Source: Haematobia irritans (taxonomy: Eukaryota; Arthropoda; Insecta; Diptera; Muscidae). Taken from it: DNA of 64,000 bases. The stretch lies in the NCBI RefSeq assembly GCF_050003625.1, contig NC_134400.1, positions 47,171,096 through 47,235,095 on the forward strand, given 5' to 3'. The notes under the pieces are model-generated. The model ran no database searches and had not been told where the DNA came from. It worked only from the letters and a program-made list of their open reading frames with translations. This document shows positions 22,835-33,914 of this stretch, one piece after another (positions within the stretch are counted from its first letter, which is position 1; each line of letters starts with the position of its first letter). The position numbers and the translations under genes were made by a program.

Positions 22835-23470
22835 GTGTCACAGTTGGTAGAATTTTACCAAAAATGGTATATTTTTACCGTTTGGTAGATTGTTAGAATC
22901 CTTGAAGTTTTGGTAGATTTTTTTATACAAATACAGTTTGGCAAAATCTTCTATAGAAACAAAATTTTAGCAAAATCTTCTATAGAAATAAAATTTGGAC
23001 AAAATTTTCTATAGAAATAAAATTTTGACAAAATTTTCTATAGAAATAAAATTTTCACAAAATTTTCTATAGATATAAAATTTTGACAAAATTTTCTATA
23101 GAAATAAAATTTTGACAAAATTTTTTATAGAAATAAAATTTTGACAAAATTTTCTATAGAAATAAAATTTTGATAAAATTTTCTATAGAAATAAAATTTT
23201 GACAAAATTTTCTATAGAAATAAAATTTTGATAAAATTTTCTATAGAAATAAAATTTTGACAAAATTTTTTATAGAAATAAAAATTTGACACAATTTTCT
23301 ATAGAAATAAAATGTTGACAAAATTTTTTATAGAAATAAAATTTTCTGTAGAAATAACATTTTCTTTGGAAATAATTTTTTTACAAAATCTTCCATATAA
23401 ATAAAATTTTGACAAAATTTTCTGTAGAAATAAAATTTTGATAAAATTTTCTATATAAATAAAATTTTTG
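22835..23470 (+). mobile_element. 29-bp minisatellite element, left end and array
   Basis: The left end reads TGTCACAGTTGGTAGAATTT, then GTTTGGTAGATTG and TTTTGGTAGATTT blocks, as at 58589-58680. From about 22955 a run of the 29-bp unit in the form AAAATTTTGACAAAATTTTC + TATAGAAAT continues to about 23465. No right end is seen; a conserved 300-bp segment follows. Non-coding. Confidence 0.7.
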
Positions 23471-23771
23471 TTTTGTTTTTCATTGTTGGTTTGTACTTCA
23501 ATCATATTTGTTGTTTTTGATTTCAGCTTAAAACCATGCATAGACTAAACTACAAGTGTAGCTTAACCAACAGAGGAAAAGAAAAAGAATGTTTGTCAAA
23601 TTTATTTGGGCATAGCCCTATAGACTGCAAGATGGTTGGTGGACGCACGTTTCGGAATTACCACATTCCTTATCAGCATCCTCTAAACCCAAAGTGAACC
23701 ACACTTGAACCTTCCGAAAAAAAGGTTTATGATAGCCGGCTTATGCCGAAATAAATTCATACAAACATCTC
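23471..23771 (+). mobile_element. Conserved non-coding segment, second copy at 36793-37105
   Basis: Nearly identical to 36793-37105 through blocks such as AAACTACAAG.GTAGCTTAAC, TTGGGCATAGCCCTATAGAC, GACGCACGTTTCGGAATTAC and GATAGCCGGCTTATGCCGAA. This copy lacks about 50 bp present in the other (ACTTGCAGC to CAGTTCAC). Both abut 29-bp arrays, so the segment is either an insertion that favours the array or a component of the array element. Function unknown. Confidence 0.65.
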
Positions 23772-23818
23772 TCTTTTCCTTTGCCACCATCAAATCATCG
23801 ATTTGAGTGCAGTTGACA

Positions 23819-24000
23819 GAAAAAGTTTTTCAGCGGTGGATTATCCCACCTCAGTAATGCTGGTGACATTTCTGAGGGTATCAAAGCTTCTCTAAGTGGT
23901 TTCACTGCAATGTGGAACGCCGTTCGGACTCGGCTATAAAAAGGAGGTCCCTTGAAGTTCACCAATGTGGTATCACAATGGACTGAATAGTCTAAGTAAG
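23819..24000 (+). mobile_element. tRNA-type SINE, 5'-truncated
   Basis: Matches the body of the SINE at 27270-27589: AAAAGTTTTTCAGCGGTGGA, CAATGTGGAACGCCGTTCGG, then the LINE-like tail ATGTGGTATCACAATGGACT. The tRNA-like head with A and B boxes is missing and the CCTAAC tail is lost. Confidence 0.85.
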
Positions 24001-24505
24001 TAGTCTAATTCCATACCCACAAAATTAAAAAAAAAGATATCGGAAAAATATTTCGATCTCTTTTTTTTTAATTTTTTCATGAAGTTAAATTATGTTTTTA
24101 ATATTACAAATAACAAAAATAAAAGACTATCAAGCGAGAACGTGTAAAACTTCCGAATATGGCGATGTTCTGAAATTCGCTGAACGAGAACATTTTCGCT
24201 AACGTGAACTCTCTTGGTTTTCATTAGTTCACGTTACCGCAAGTGCACTGTATCAAAACATAACGAAAATCAAAAATATAATGAAAATTTCATAAATGAG
24301 ATGTGTACCCCAATTTAAATTTTTGGCTCCTAGATTTGAAACCGTAGAGGTCCCTAATGAACGGATTCATTTTAAATAACCCGCTTTTTGGCCCAGAGTC
24401 AATACTACAATCATTAAAGGAAGATCAAAATCTACGGATTAAAGTAAACTTTTATTATTATTTTTTTTTTTTTAATGTATCATAAAAAGGTATGAACGTC
24501 TATTC
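24001..24505. other. Stretch without a recognised gene
   Basis: AT-rich, with homopolymer runs. I recognise no gene or repeat terminus before the hAT-type MITE. Confidence 0.4.
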
Positions 24506-25021
24506 TAGAGGTGTGCGCGTGACTGAAATTTCACTCACACTCACGCACATTCACGAAGCAAAATGTTTATTCACGCACGATACTTGTGGTAGCCAATCCC
24601 ACTCACGCACATTCACGAAATGAAAACTAGTACTCACGCACGAGCTACCTTTAAAGACTGACGCTCACTCACGATTCACGACAATTCACGTCAAATTCAT
24701 ACTCACGACATTTTCCAAACGCAAATCAGCAGACGTAACAAAATTCAAAAATAGAATATAGTTCGAGAGCTAAATTAATTTCAGTTTACATACGAGTATG
24801 AATTAAATCTTGATTTTTTCGTGAGCGTGATTTTGCAGAAATTTTATTCACGCACATTCACGAACAGATTTTATTTCTCACGAACGCTCACGCACGATAT
24901 ATTTATTTTAGTCCCATTCACGCACATTCACGAGAGTTGCTTTGGGTTTTGTTCACGACTCACGTGAGTCACGCGTGAATCATGTGTGTCACGAGAATTT
25001 CGTGTCACGCACACACCTCTA
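24506..25021. mobile_element. hAT-type MITE built of TCACG repeats
   Basis: The ends TAGAGGTGTGCGCGTGA and TCACGCACACACCTCTA are inverted repeats. The flanks GTCTATTC (24498-24505) and GTATATTC (25022-25029) match at 7 of 8 bases, fitting the 8-bp duplication of hAT elements. The 516-bp interior is largely iterations of ACTCACGCACATTCACGA and its complement. No ORF. A relative lies at 62494-62848. Confidence 0.8.
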
Positions 25022-26410
25022 GTATATTCATCAATTTCTATAAATTCTAAAGGCTAAGTATTTATCACATTGTATTCAATTTAGTTTTTGTTTTTTTTTT
25101 AGGTTTGTTTTTTTTTCTTCATATTAAAATTTAGGATTTTCCAATATCGAAATTTGATTAATGGAAAAATTAAAATAAAATTCAACCATTAAATTTTCTT
25201 TTAAATGTACAGAAAACAAAATCTCAACATTTGATAATATACCATAAATCTGTAGTCCATCCATCTATTTAATACATAAAAAAATCCCGCACTGGTTAAT
25301 TGCCGTAAAATAACGAATTTCTTAATACAGAGTTCCTTAAACTCTATGGCATAATCAAAGAAAATCCAAAAAGGCAGCCAAATGGAGAGCTTGAAGTATG
25401 TGTGGTGATGCTTGTTGTTGTTGTTTTTTTTTTTTTTTGCTTCAATGCATAATGAGAATACCATGTCCAGATAATGATCATGTAAAACAAATCGTTCCAC
25501 AAATTTACGATCAAATTCATATGTGCTGATTTTTCGCTGTTAGGTTAATTTTTGGAAAATTTTTTGAATTGATCAGCCAGCCAAGATTGAAAGATAAACG
25601 AACTGAAATTGGCCTCAAACCATATAAGCTTCCACCACGCACTTGACTTAAATAAAGGCTCAGCATAAACTAACAGAAGAGGCAAAAAGACCGATGAAAT
25701 AAATTAACATCTCTTTAAAACAAATGAGATGAATGATTAAAATTTAAGAAAAAAAAACAAACCTTAAAGGTGGTAAAAAACCAAACCGTTTCAATTTTAA
25801 TAGAAATTGGATTTCATGCATTAGCTATATTATCATCCATCATTGGAATACAATATCCCGTATATTAGGTTTATCGTTGCGTTTGAGACTCATATTCATG
25901 TGAAAATGTATGCTTTAGGGAATTTTCATTCGTTTTAATTTTTTTTTTTTAATTTGACACAATTTTGCATTGATACTATGAATTTTTGTATCTGATTGTT
26001 GGAATATCAACAACCAAATTTGCGATAATTTTATCAATAATATTTGAAAATATTTTCTTAAAAAAAATCTCTTTTTTCGATAAAGAAATTAATGACCCCG
26101 AGTCGATAAAATAAATCCTGCAATTGACAAAAATATTATGCGTGTTTTATCAATTTCAATTAGACTGATTTATACAAAGTCCAACACATAAATTTGTAGC
26201 ATCCAGAGAGAAAACAAAAAAATCCAAACGAATTTAGTCTTTGGTAAAGTAGGTACACCATCTACTATGTCTTTAACCTAATGGACTTGAATTACTTAAC
26301 TGAATTAATAATCTAAAGAATTTTATTAAACGGATGAAAAATTTGTCGATTATAAAAATCGTGTGACAATTGACGGATGTATTCCAATGGCAATGGTTTT
26401 ATTTTTACTT
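25022..26410. other. Stretch without a recognised gene
   Basis: Contains T and A homopolymers and a GTT tract near 25410. No ORF with recognisable similarity on either strand and no clear repeat termini. Confidence 0.4.
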
Positions 26411-27080
26411 TTCTTTTTCGCCCGATATGTTCTAATATGGTCCCAGAAGCCACAGTTTTACCCCGATTTGCTTCAAATATTGCACAAAGAATATAATTGA
26501 TAGAGTCGTACAATGTGCCAAATTTGGTTGAAATCGGTTCAGATTGAGATATAGCTCCCATATATAGGTTTCGCCCGATTTACACATTTATGACCCCAGA
26601 GGCCACAATTTTACTCTGACCTACGTACAATTTTGCACAAGGAGTAGATTTAACATTCTTACTATGCATGCTAAATTTGGTAGAAATTGGTTCAGATTTA
26701 GATATAGCCCGATTTAGACACGTATGACCGCCGGAAGACATAATTTCACTACGATTAACTTGAATTTTTCACAGAGAGTACAGGCAACATTTTTGCAATG
26801 TAAACCAAAATCGGCTAAAAATTAAGCAAAGTCCCCATATACATGTTCCTCCAATTTGATCAAATATGGCCAAATTCCGTCATTTTCCATCTAAAATCTC
26901 CACTGCAGAAACAAAAGCTTTTAAAAATGAATAAAATTTTTCTATACCTCTAATATCTATCGACCTATAAATCTTAAAGATACGTTTGCGAAATTCAATA
27001 AAAATGACTTTAGATTTCAATATATTTTGCCTACATGTTTTTACTAACATTGCGCTCCACCCGAATTAACCGATTTAATC
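26411..27080 (+). mobile_element. INE-1/mini-me-like element, partial
   Basis: Contains the same unit as 16783-18028 (CGCCCGATATG, GAAATCGGTTCAGATTGAGA, ATAGCTCCCATATATAGG, AATTTTGCACAAGGAGTA) in a diverged form, plus the ACATTGCGCTCCACCC block near the 3' side. The TATACCC head, the GTCY tract and the terminal hairpin are missing. Confidence 0.7.
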
Positions 27081-27265
27081 AAAAAGTTTATTGGAAATTG
27101 GGTTGAAGTTTAACTAAATAATTAAATTAATCAATTAAAAAAAAACTGATTGAATTTTACAATCGACATCAATTAAAATTTTAATTGAATCAATTAAAAA
27201 ATTAATTGAAATTTTCAAATCAATTAATTTTTTTTATCAAATATTTTTTGTACCCAATTAAAACA
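27081..27265. repeat. AT-rich dispersed repeat (ATTAATTG-rich family)
   Basis: Dense AATTGAATCAATTAAAAAAT-like words, as in the blocks near 1900, 39300 and 49100. Non-coding. Confidence 0.45.
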
Positions 27266-27269
27266 GTGA

Positions 27270-27589
27270 TAGGTTAGGTGACAGCCCGATGTATCAGGTT
27301 CACTTAAACTATTCAGTCCATTGTGATACCACATTGGTGAACTTCTCTCTTATCACTGAGTGCTGCCCGATTCCATGTTAAGCTCAATGACAATGGACCT
27401 CCTCTTTATAGCCGAGTCCGAACGGCGTTCCACATTGCAGTGAAACCACTTTGAGAAGCTTTGAAACCCTCAGAAATGTCATCAACATTACTGAGGTGGG
27501 ATAATCCACCGCTGGAAAACTTTTTGGTGTTCGGTCGAAGCAAGAATCGAACCCACGACCTTGTGTAAGCAAGGCGAGCATGCTAACCA
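27270..27589 (-). mobile_element. tRNA-type SINE, nearly full length
   Basis: On the minus strand it begins with the A box TGGTTAGCATGC (27589-27578) and B box GGGTTCGATTC (27554-27544), the internal RNA polymerase III promoter of tRNA-derived SINEs. The body follows (AAAAAGTTTTCCAGCGGTGG, GGAACGCCGTTCGGACTCGG). The 3' end ATGTGGTATCACAATGGACT to CACCTAACCTATCAC is shared with LINE copy B at 16047-16135. It has no protein product. It abuts a second SINE piece at 27590. Confidence 0.9.
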
Positions 27590-27735
27590 GTCCATTGTGA
27601 TAAACCACTTAGAGAAGCTTTGAAACCCTCAGAAATGTCACCAGCATTACTTAGGTGGGATAATCCACCGCTGAAAAACTTTTTGGTGTTCGGTCGAAGC
27701 AGGAATCGAGCCCACGACCTTGTGTATGCAAGGCT
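27590..27735 (-). mobile_element. tRNA-type SINE, internally deleted
   Basis: Same orientation and family as the neighbour: B box region GGGCTCGATTCCTGCTTCGA, the AAAAAGTTTTTCAGCGGTGG body and a short piece of the tail (TATCACAATGGAC). About 130 bp of the body are missing. Its head lies against the left end of the mariner at 27736 and seems to have replaced the outer part of that end. Confidence 0.8.
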
Positions 27736-29016
27736 TGGTCAATATAAACTTGACGTATTTCTTTCAATTTTGCATTTAAAAAACCTGAACACCCCTCATT
27801 TTGAAGGTGTGTGTGTGTAGAATGTTGCTCCTATTTTGATTTTGGAATTCACACTTCATTTGTCAAAATGCCGTCCAAGCAAGAAGAGCAGAGTTTCAAA
27901 ATTTTGCTCGCGCATCGCGAAAATCCGGGCTACTCGCACGCAAAGCTGGCAAAATCGCTAAAAGTTGCCAAATCAACCGTTACAAATGTAATTAAAGTGT
28001 TTGGGGAACGTTTGTCGACAGCCAGGAAGTCTGGATCGGGGGGAAATCGAAAACCGGAACCCGCTGAGACGACAAAGAGAGTTGCCGGTAGTTTCAAGCG
28101 AAACCCTTACCTCTCTCTCCGAGATGCCGCAAATAAGCTGGGTGTATCGTCTACAACCGTGCATCGAGCCAAAAAACGAGCCGGACTATCGACTTACAAG
28201 TAGGTAGTGACTCCAAATCGCGATGATAAACAAAATACGACGGCCAAAGCGCGATCCCGGAGGCTGTACGCGACGATGCTGACGAAATTTGACTGAGTGG
28301 TAATGGACGACGAAACCTACGTCAAAGCCGACTACAAGCAGCTTCCGGGACAGGAGTTTTATACGGCAAAAAGAAGGGGAAAGGTTGCAGATATTTTCAA
28401 GCACATAAAACTGTCAAAGTTCGCAAAGAAATATCTGGTTTGGCAAGCCATCTGCACCTGTGGCTTGAAAAGCAGCATTTTCATAGCTTCCGGGACTATC
28501 AACCAAGAAATTTAGGTGAAAGAGTGTTTGAATAAACGTCTGCTGCCTTTCCTGAAGAAACACGGTTGTTCCATACTGTTTTGGCCGGATTTGGCATCTT
28601 GCCATTACGGTAAAAAGGCCATGGAGTGGTACGCCGCCAACAACGTGCAGGTGGTTCCCAAGGACAAGAACCCTCCCAACACGCCAGAGCTACGCCCAAT
28701 TGAGAAATACTGGGCTATTTTCAAGCGGAACCTAAAGAAGACCAAAAAAACTGCTAAGGACGAGCAGCAGTTCAAGGCAAACTGGCTTTCTGCGGCGAAG
28801 AACAAGGTGGACAAGGTGGCTGTACAAAATCTGATTGCAGGTGTCAAGCGTGAGGCCCGGCAATTCGGATTTGGATAAGCGAAAGCCTAACTGAATATTT
28901 TTCCTGAATTTTATACTAATTGAACTTGAAAAAGAAATTTAATTTGATTTTTAAATAAACGATTTATCCGATTTACACGCGTTTTCCCTTGACCAAATTT
29001 TGACCGTATCACCCTT
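27736..29016 (+). mobile_element. Mariner-like DNA transposon, DD37E type
   Basis: The right inverted end reads (complement) AGGGTGATACGGTCAAAATT then TGGTCAAGGG at 29015-28988. The left end keeps only TTGGTCAATATAAACTTGAC, so its outer part is gone. TA follows the right end (29017-29018). The element encloses one decayed transposase gene. DD37E elements (ITmD37E) are known from mosquitoes and other insects. Confidence 0.8.
27868..28878 (+). pseudogene. DD37E mariner transposase with three nonsense codons
   Basis: A cut-and-paste transposase. From ATG at 27868 (after GTCAAA) one frame of 336 codons runs without frameshift to TAA at 28876-28878, broken only by TAG at 28201-28203, TGA at 28294-28296 and TAG at 28513-28515. 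The N-terminal part has two helix-turn-helix-like regions (GYSHAKLAKSLKVAKSTVTN; YLSLRDAANKLGVSSTTVHR). The catalytic residues are Asp in VVMDDETYVK, Asp in WPDLASCHY and Glu in LRPIEKYW, with 37 residues between the last two. The C-terminal KxxVxNLIxGVKREAR stretch is complete. The lack of indels suggests recent inactivation by point mutation. Confidence 0.9.
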
Positions 29017-29029
29017 TATGGGGATAACT

Positions 29030-29324
29030 GAAGTGGCCCAAAAATACCCATATTAGACATAATTATTGTATTTCGAAATTGCAGAAATGTCTTTAACACA
29101 TTTGTGGTAAAAGCTTAAGGAATTCTGAACACTTTCTTGGGAAATGCGAAATTTTGTAAATCCTCATGCTTCATTGGTGTATAAAGTTTTTTTTCTTTTT
29201 TAGTTAATTAAACTAAATTACTAAGATCAAGGAAATTTTCTCATATCAGGTAAATTGTAACTAAAACATAAAAATAAAATTAAATTGGCTCCAGTGGACT
29301 AGTGAATTCACATTTTTTTTAGTG
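29030..29324 (+). mobile_element. TA-inserting MITE, diverged 3' part
   Basis: Related to 3561-4012 through ATTAGACATAATTATTGTAT, AATGTCTTTAACACA and AAATTGGCTCCAGTGGA, ending TTTTTTTTAGTG + TA (29325-29326). Older and more diverged than the copies in the 29-bp array. Confidence 0.6.
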
Positions 29325-29326
29325 TA

Positions 29327-29888
29327 CATAGGTCCAAAGGGTTGTAAGATTTTGTGTTACAGGCAACTTTCGTTTTTTTTTTTGGTATGTCTCTCACGGT
29401 GGAGGGTAACCAGTATTCGATTCGACCGAAACTTTAGACGGTTCGTTTTTTTTTCTAATTTATTTCTCTTAACACAATTCCCACGGTTTTTATTCATTTA
29501 AAAACTGCCTAACTTGGGCGCTCGTTATTAAACACCAAATTACCAAAATATTGGCAGCTTTATGAGGTGCTTGTGGCGGTCAAAGTTGAAACTTTGAATA
29601 CTTGTGTGAATTATGTACTTTGATCATTATCATCGATCTTTTTAAATGCTTTGGCATCAGAAATGCAATTATAAATGCAAATGGTATTCGGAAGACGTCT
29701 TACCTTACAATGAAAGACATTTTTATGGACCAAAGACAAGCAAGAAAAAAAAACATATTCGCTACCAAATTTAAAATATCGGAAAAATAATATGGATTTA
29801 TGGCATGTCGGACAAACAATGATGATGTTCATAAAGAACTTGAATATATATTGATCCGTATATATAAAAGCTATTTCGGTAATCATTT
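29327..29888. other. Stretch without a recognised gene
   Basis: Short frames on both strands (for example 29602-29790 and 29886-29611) overlap each other, have no recognisable motif and look like chance. Confidence 0.4.
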
Positions 29889-30095
29889 CACTGAAAAAAC
29901 AGGAAGAAAATTTTTGGTTAATTTTAGAAAATTTCGATTAATTTTAGAAAATTTTACCTAACCAGTTTTACAAACGCTGACATTACGCCGATATCACAAA
30001 AATAAGTAAATATTTTTCGACAATTTGAAGAAAATTTATTAGATATAATTAATTTTTTCACTTTTTAAAGAATATCTTATAGTTTGAAGGAAAAC
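29889..30095 (+). mobile_element. TA-inserting MITE, 5' part
   Basis: Starts CACTGAAAAAACAGGAAGAA and follows the first 220 bp of 3561-4012 (TTTACAAACGCTGACATTAC, GCCGATATCACAAAAATAAG). It is cut off at about 30095, where an INE-1-like element begins, so the insertion of the latter probably removed or displaced the 3' half. Confidence 0.75.
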
Positions 30096-31384
30096 AAATA
30101 TATACGGCCGTAAGTTCGGCCAGGCCGAATCTTATGTACCCTCAACCATGGATTGCATAGAAACTTGTATTAAAGACTGTCATCCACAATCGAATTACTT
30201 GGGTTGTGGTATCTTAAAACTTCTTAACATCGTTTTCTAAATTGTGAGTTAGTCCATACGTGGTAGAGAGCAAGAATTGAAATATGGGGGTCGCTTATAT
30301 GGGGGCTATATACAATTATGAACTTGATATGGACCAATCTTCGATTTATTTGAGGGCTATATATAACTATAGACCGATATGGACCTAGTAAGGCATGGTT
30401 GTTAACGGCCACATACTAGCACAATGCACAAAATTTCAACTAACTCGGATGAAATTTGCTCCTCCAAGAGGCTCCAAAACCAAATCTCTGGATCGGTTTA
30501 TATGGGGGCTATATATGATTATGGACTGATATGGACCACTTTTGGTATGGCTGTTAAATATCATATACTAACATCACGTACCAAATTTCAACCAGATCGG
30601 ATGAATTTTGCTTCTCCAAAAGGCACCGGAGGTCAAATCTGGGGATCGGTTTATATGGGGGCTATATATAATTATGGACCGATTTCGACCAATTTTTGCA
30701 TGGGTGTTTGAGGCCATATATTAACACCACGTATCAAATTTCAAATGAATCAGATGAATTTTGGTCCTCCAAGAGGCTCCGGAGGTCAAATCTGGGGATC
30801 GGTTTATATGGGGGCTATATATAATTATGGACCCATTTCGACCAATTTTTGCATGGGTGTTTGAGGCCATATATTAACACCACGTACCAAATTTCAACTG
30901 AATCAGATGAATTTTGGTCTTCCAGGAGGCTCCGGAGGTCAAATCTGGTGATCGGTTTGTATGGAGGCTATATGTAATTATGGACCGATGTGGACCAATT
31001 TATGCATGGTCATTAGAGACCATATACTAACAGCATGTACCAAATTTCACCCGGATCGGATGAAATTTGCTTCTCTTAGAGTCCCCGAAAAACAAATTTG
31101 GGGGTCCGTTTATATGGGGGCTATACGTAAAAGTGGACCGATATGGCCCATTTGTAATACCATTATTGATAACAACTACTTGTGCCAAGTTTCAAGTCGA
31201 TAGCTTGTTTTGTTCGGAAGTTAGCGTGATTTCAACAGACGGACGGACATGCTCGGATCGGCTCAGAATTTCACCACGACCCAGAATATATACTTTATGG
31301 GTGTCTTAGAGCAATATTTGGATGTGTTACAAACGGAATGACAAAGTTAATATACCCCATCCTATGGTGGAGGGTATACAAATT
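30096..31384 (-). mobile_element. INE-1/mini-me-like element, subfamily 2
   Basis: In reverse orientation the head is at 31384 (TATACCCTCCACCATAGGAT), followed by GTCATTCCGTTTGTAACACA, a short GTCCGTCC remnant, then about five units of roughly 125 bp with CCATATAAACCGATC and CCAGATTTGACC. The tail is at 30096-30130, with the perfect hairpin TTCGGCCAGGCCGAA (30115-30129). It has the same layout as the 16783 element but different sequence. Non-coding. Confidence 0.8.
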
Positions 31385-32904
31385 GTTAAAATGTTTTTGG
31401 TGTTATACAAAGTACGTGAGTGGCACGATTTAAGTAAAATTTACTAATCTTAAAAACTTATGAACACAATTTAAGTCAGATTTACTGGTACTAGAAAAAT
31501 GCGTTCTATTATGTGCGAATCTCGATTTTAGTAAAATTTTGTATTCATGTAAATAAATTAAACAAAACTAATGAAACTAAGGACCAATTTCTCACATGAA
31601 ACTAAGGACCAATTTCTCACATATGCTTTTTTACGTATACGACCCACGCATATCCATTAGCCAATGACTAATTAAAAAAAAAAACTATTACTAGCATTAG
31701 AGAGAACATATAAACCGTAAAAATATTATTCTTAACAGTACACAATAAGAAAAAACTAATTACTCTTAAGCCGCCATAAAATTGTTTTTTTTTTTTTTAT
31801 TGACAAAAAAAATCCAAACTATGTCTTAAAAAGAAACATATTGGCGAATATACAAAGAAATCTCAAGTACCAATGAACTTAGAAAATGCTAACACCTTCA
31901 AAATAAACAACCAAGCTAAACAAAAACACACGAAAACAAATTTAGAACACTAATAACAGGCGAGACCAAACACATAATAATCCTCTTAAAGTATTACCAA
32001 ATTTTTACAAAAATAATAGCAAACATATGTCAATGACTGGAAAAATATTAAAAAAAAATGATTCTAAGTAAACGACAAGGGGATCTAGCTAGATAAACTC
32101 AGTAAAACAACAGCTTCCAAAAAATACGTTTGGATTTCTAACCTATGATCAGGAAGTAGTGAAAATTTGGATCATATATAATGAAGGACTGGGTAATGGA
32201 CCCAGCCTTATTACTTACGTTCGAGTATCAGAAACCGGACGGTTTTTCAATGGTTTATACTTTTCTGGCGGAAAAGGTTCATTGTAAAATATCATTTTTT
32301 TTTTTTTTTTTTTTGAAAATTTGGCTTTTTCTAATCTATATTTTTTGAACCACTTAACTTATCACAGATCAAATTATACACGATTATTCGTCATCTTAAT
32401 ACCTTTCATTTAAGTACGAACAACGATATAATCTAACTCGAGATATAATTTGTTTGGTGAAAACAGAGCGAAAAACTAAAAATAACGGGATATCTCAAAA
32501 ATTGTTCCATAAAAAAATTTTAAACATTTTTTTTTCGAATTCAAAAAAAAATTAATAAGAAAAGTTGACTCTAATCAAGTATGCATTTTCAGTGTAAACT
32601 AGTGTAATTCATGAACTAAAATTACGTTAAATCGGCTATAAAAAATGTCGTTCACTTTTTTTCTGCGGGTATCAGGATATTTAGTCAAAATGACTTTCTG
32701 AATTTTCTGGAATTTTTACGAAATTTCTTTCTCGCAGAATTTGTCACTATTTAATTTCTTAGGAAATTAATGTAGTCACAGGAAATTGTAGCAAATTTCT
32801 CTGCTAAAAAATAATTTATTAACATTTTTATTTATTTTATTTTATTTTATTTTATTTTTAAAGTAACATCGAATATTTTTACCTAGAGATAATATTTGTA
32901 AATT
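31385..32904. other. Stretch without a recognised gene
   Basis: AT-rich, with T and A runs and no significant ORF. About 32580-32665 resembles the TA-inserting MITE 3' part (TTCATGAACTAAAATTACG, GTTCACTTTTTTT) but is degraded. Confidence 0.4.
31571..31620. repeat. 25-bp perfect tandem duplication
   Basis: ATGAAACTAAGGACCAATTT plus CTCAC occurs twice in succession without a difference. Confidence 0.95.
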
Positions 32905-33914
32905 GTTTTTATACCCTGCGCCACACTGTGGAACAGGGTATTATAAGTTATTGCATATGTTTGCAACACCCAGAAGAAGACGAGATAGACACATGGTGTC
33001 TTTGGCAAAAATGCTCAGGGTGGGCTCCTGAGTCGATAGAGCCATGTCCTTCTGTCCATGAACACATTTTTGTAATGAAAGTCTAGGTCGCAGTTTTAGT
33101 CCAATCGACTTCAAATTTGGCACAAGTATGTGTTTTGGCTTAGAATAGAACCCCATTGATTTTGGAAGAAATCGGTTCAAATTTAGATATAGCTCCCATA
33201 TATATATTTCGCCCGATATGCACTAATATGGACCCAGCAGCCAGAGTTTTATACCGATTTGCTTGAAATTTTGTACAAACATAACACTTAGTCGTATAGT
33301 CAAGTGTGCGATATTTGATTGAAATCGATTCAGATTTAGATATAGCTCCCATATATATTTTCGCCCGATATGGACTAATATGGTCCTAAAAGCCTGAGTT
33401 TTGGCCCAATTTTGTTGAAATTTTGCACAGGGAGTAGATTTGGCATTGTAGCTATGCATGCCAAATTTGGTTGAAATCTATTCTGATTTAGATATAGCTC
33501 CCATATATATCGTTCGCCCGATTTACACTCATATGACCACAGATGCCAATTTTTAACTCCGATTTAGTTGAAATTTTGCACAGGGAGTAGAAATAGCATT
33601 GTAGCTATGCGTGCCAAATTTGGTTAAAATCGGTTCAGATTTAGATATAGCTCCCATATATATGCGTTTTTCTGATTTCGACAAAAATGGCCAAAATACC
33701 AACATTTTCCTTGTAAAATCGCCACTGCTTAGTCGAAAAGTTGTAAAAATGACTCTAATTTTCCTAAACTTCTAATACATATATATCGAGCGATAAATCA
33801 TAAATAAACTTTTGCGAAGTTTCCTTAAAATTGCTTCAGATTTAAATACTTCCCATATTTTTTACTAACATTGTGTTCTAACCTAGTGCATTAGACTTTC
33901 CTTACTTGTTTTTT
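32905..33914 (+). mobile_element. INE-1/mini-me-like element, subfamily 1
   Basis: Starts TATACCCTGCGCCACACTG at about 32910 and follows 16783-18028 closely, with a shortened GTCY tract (CTTCTGTCC). The segment between GTGCATTA and CTTTCCTTACTTG, including the terminal hairpin, is deleted. A 29-bp array follows immediately. Confidence 0.85.

Noticed and set aside
28499..28847. Reverse-strand frames across the DD37E transposase
   Set aside because: They are antisense shadows of the transposase frame, which carries all the recognisable motifs.
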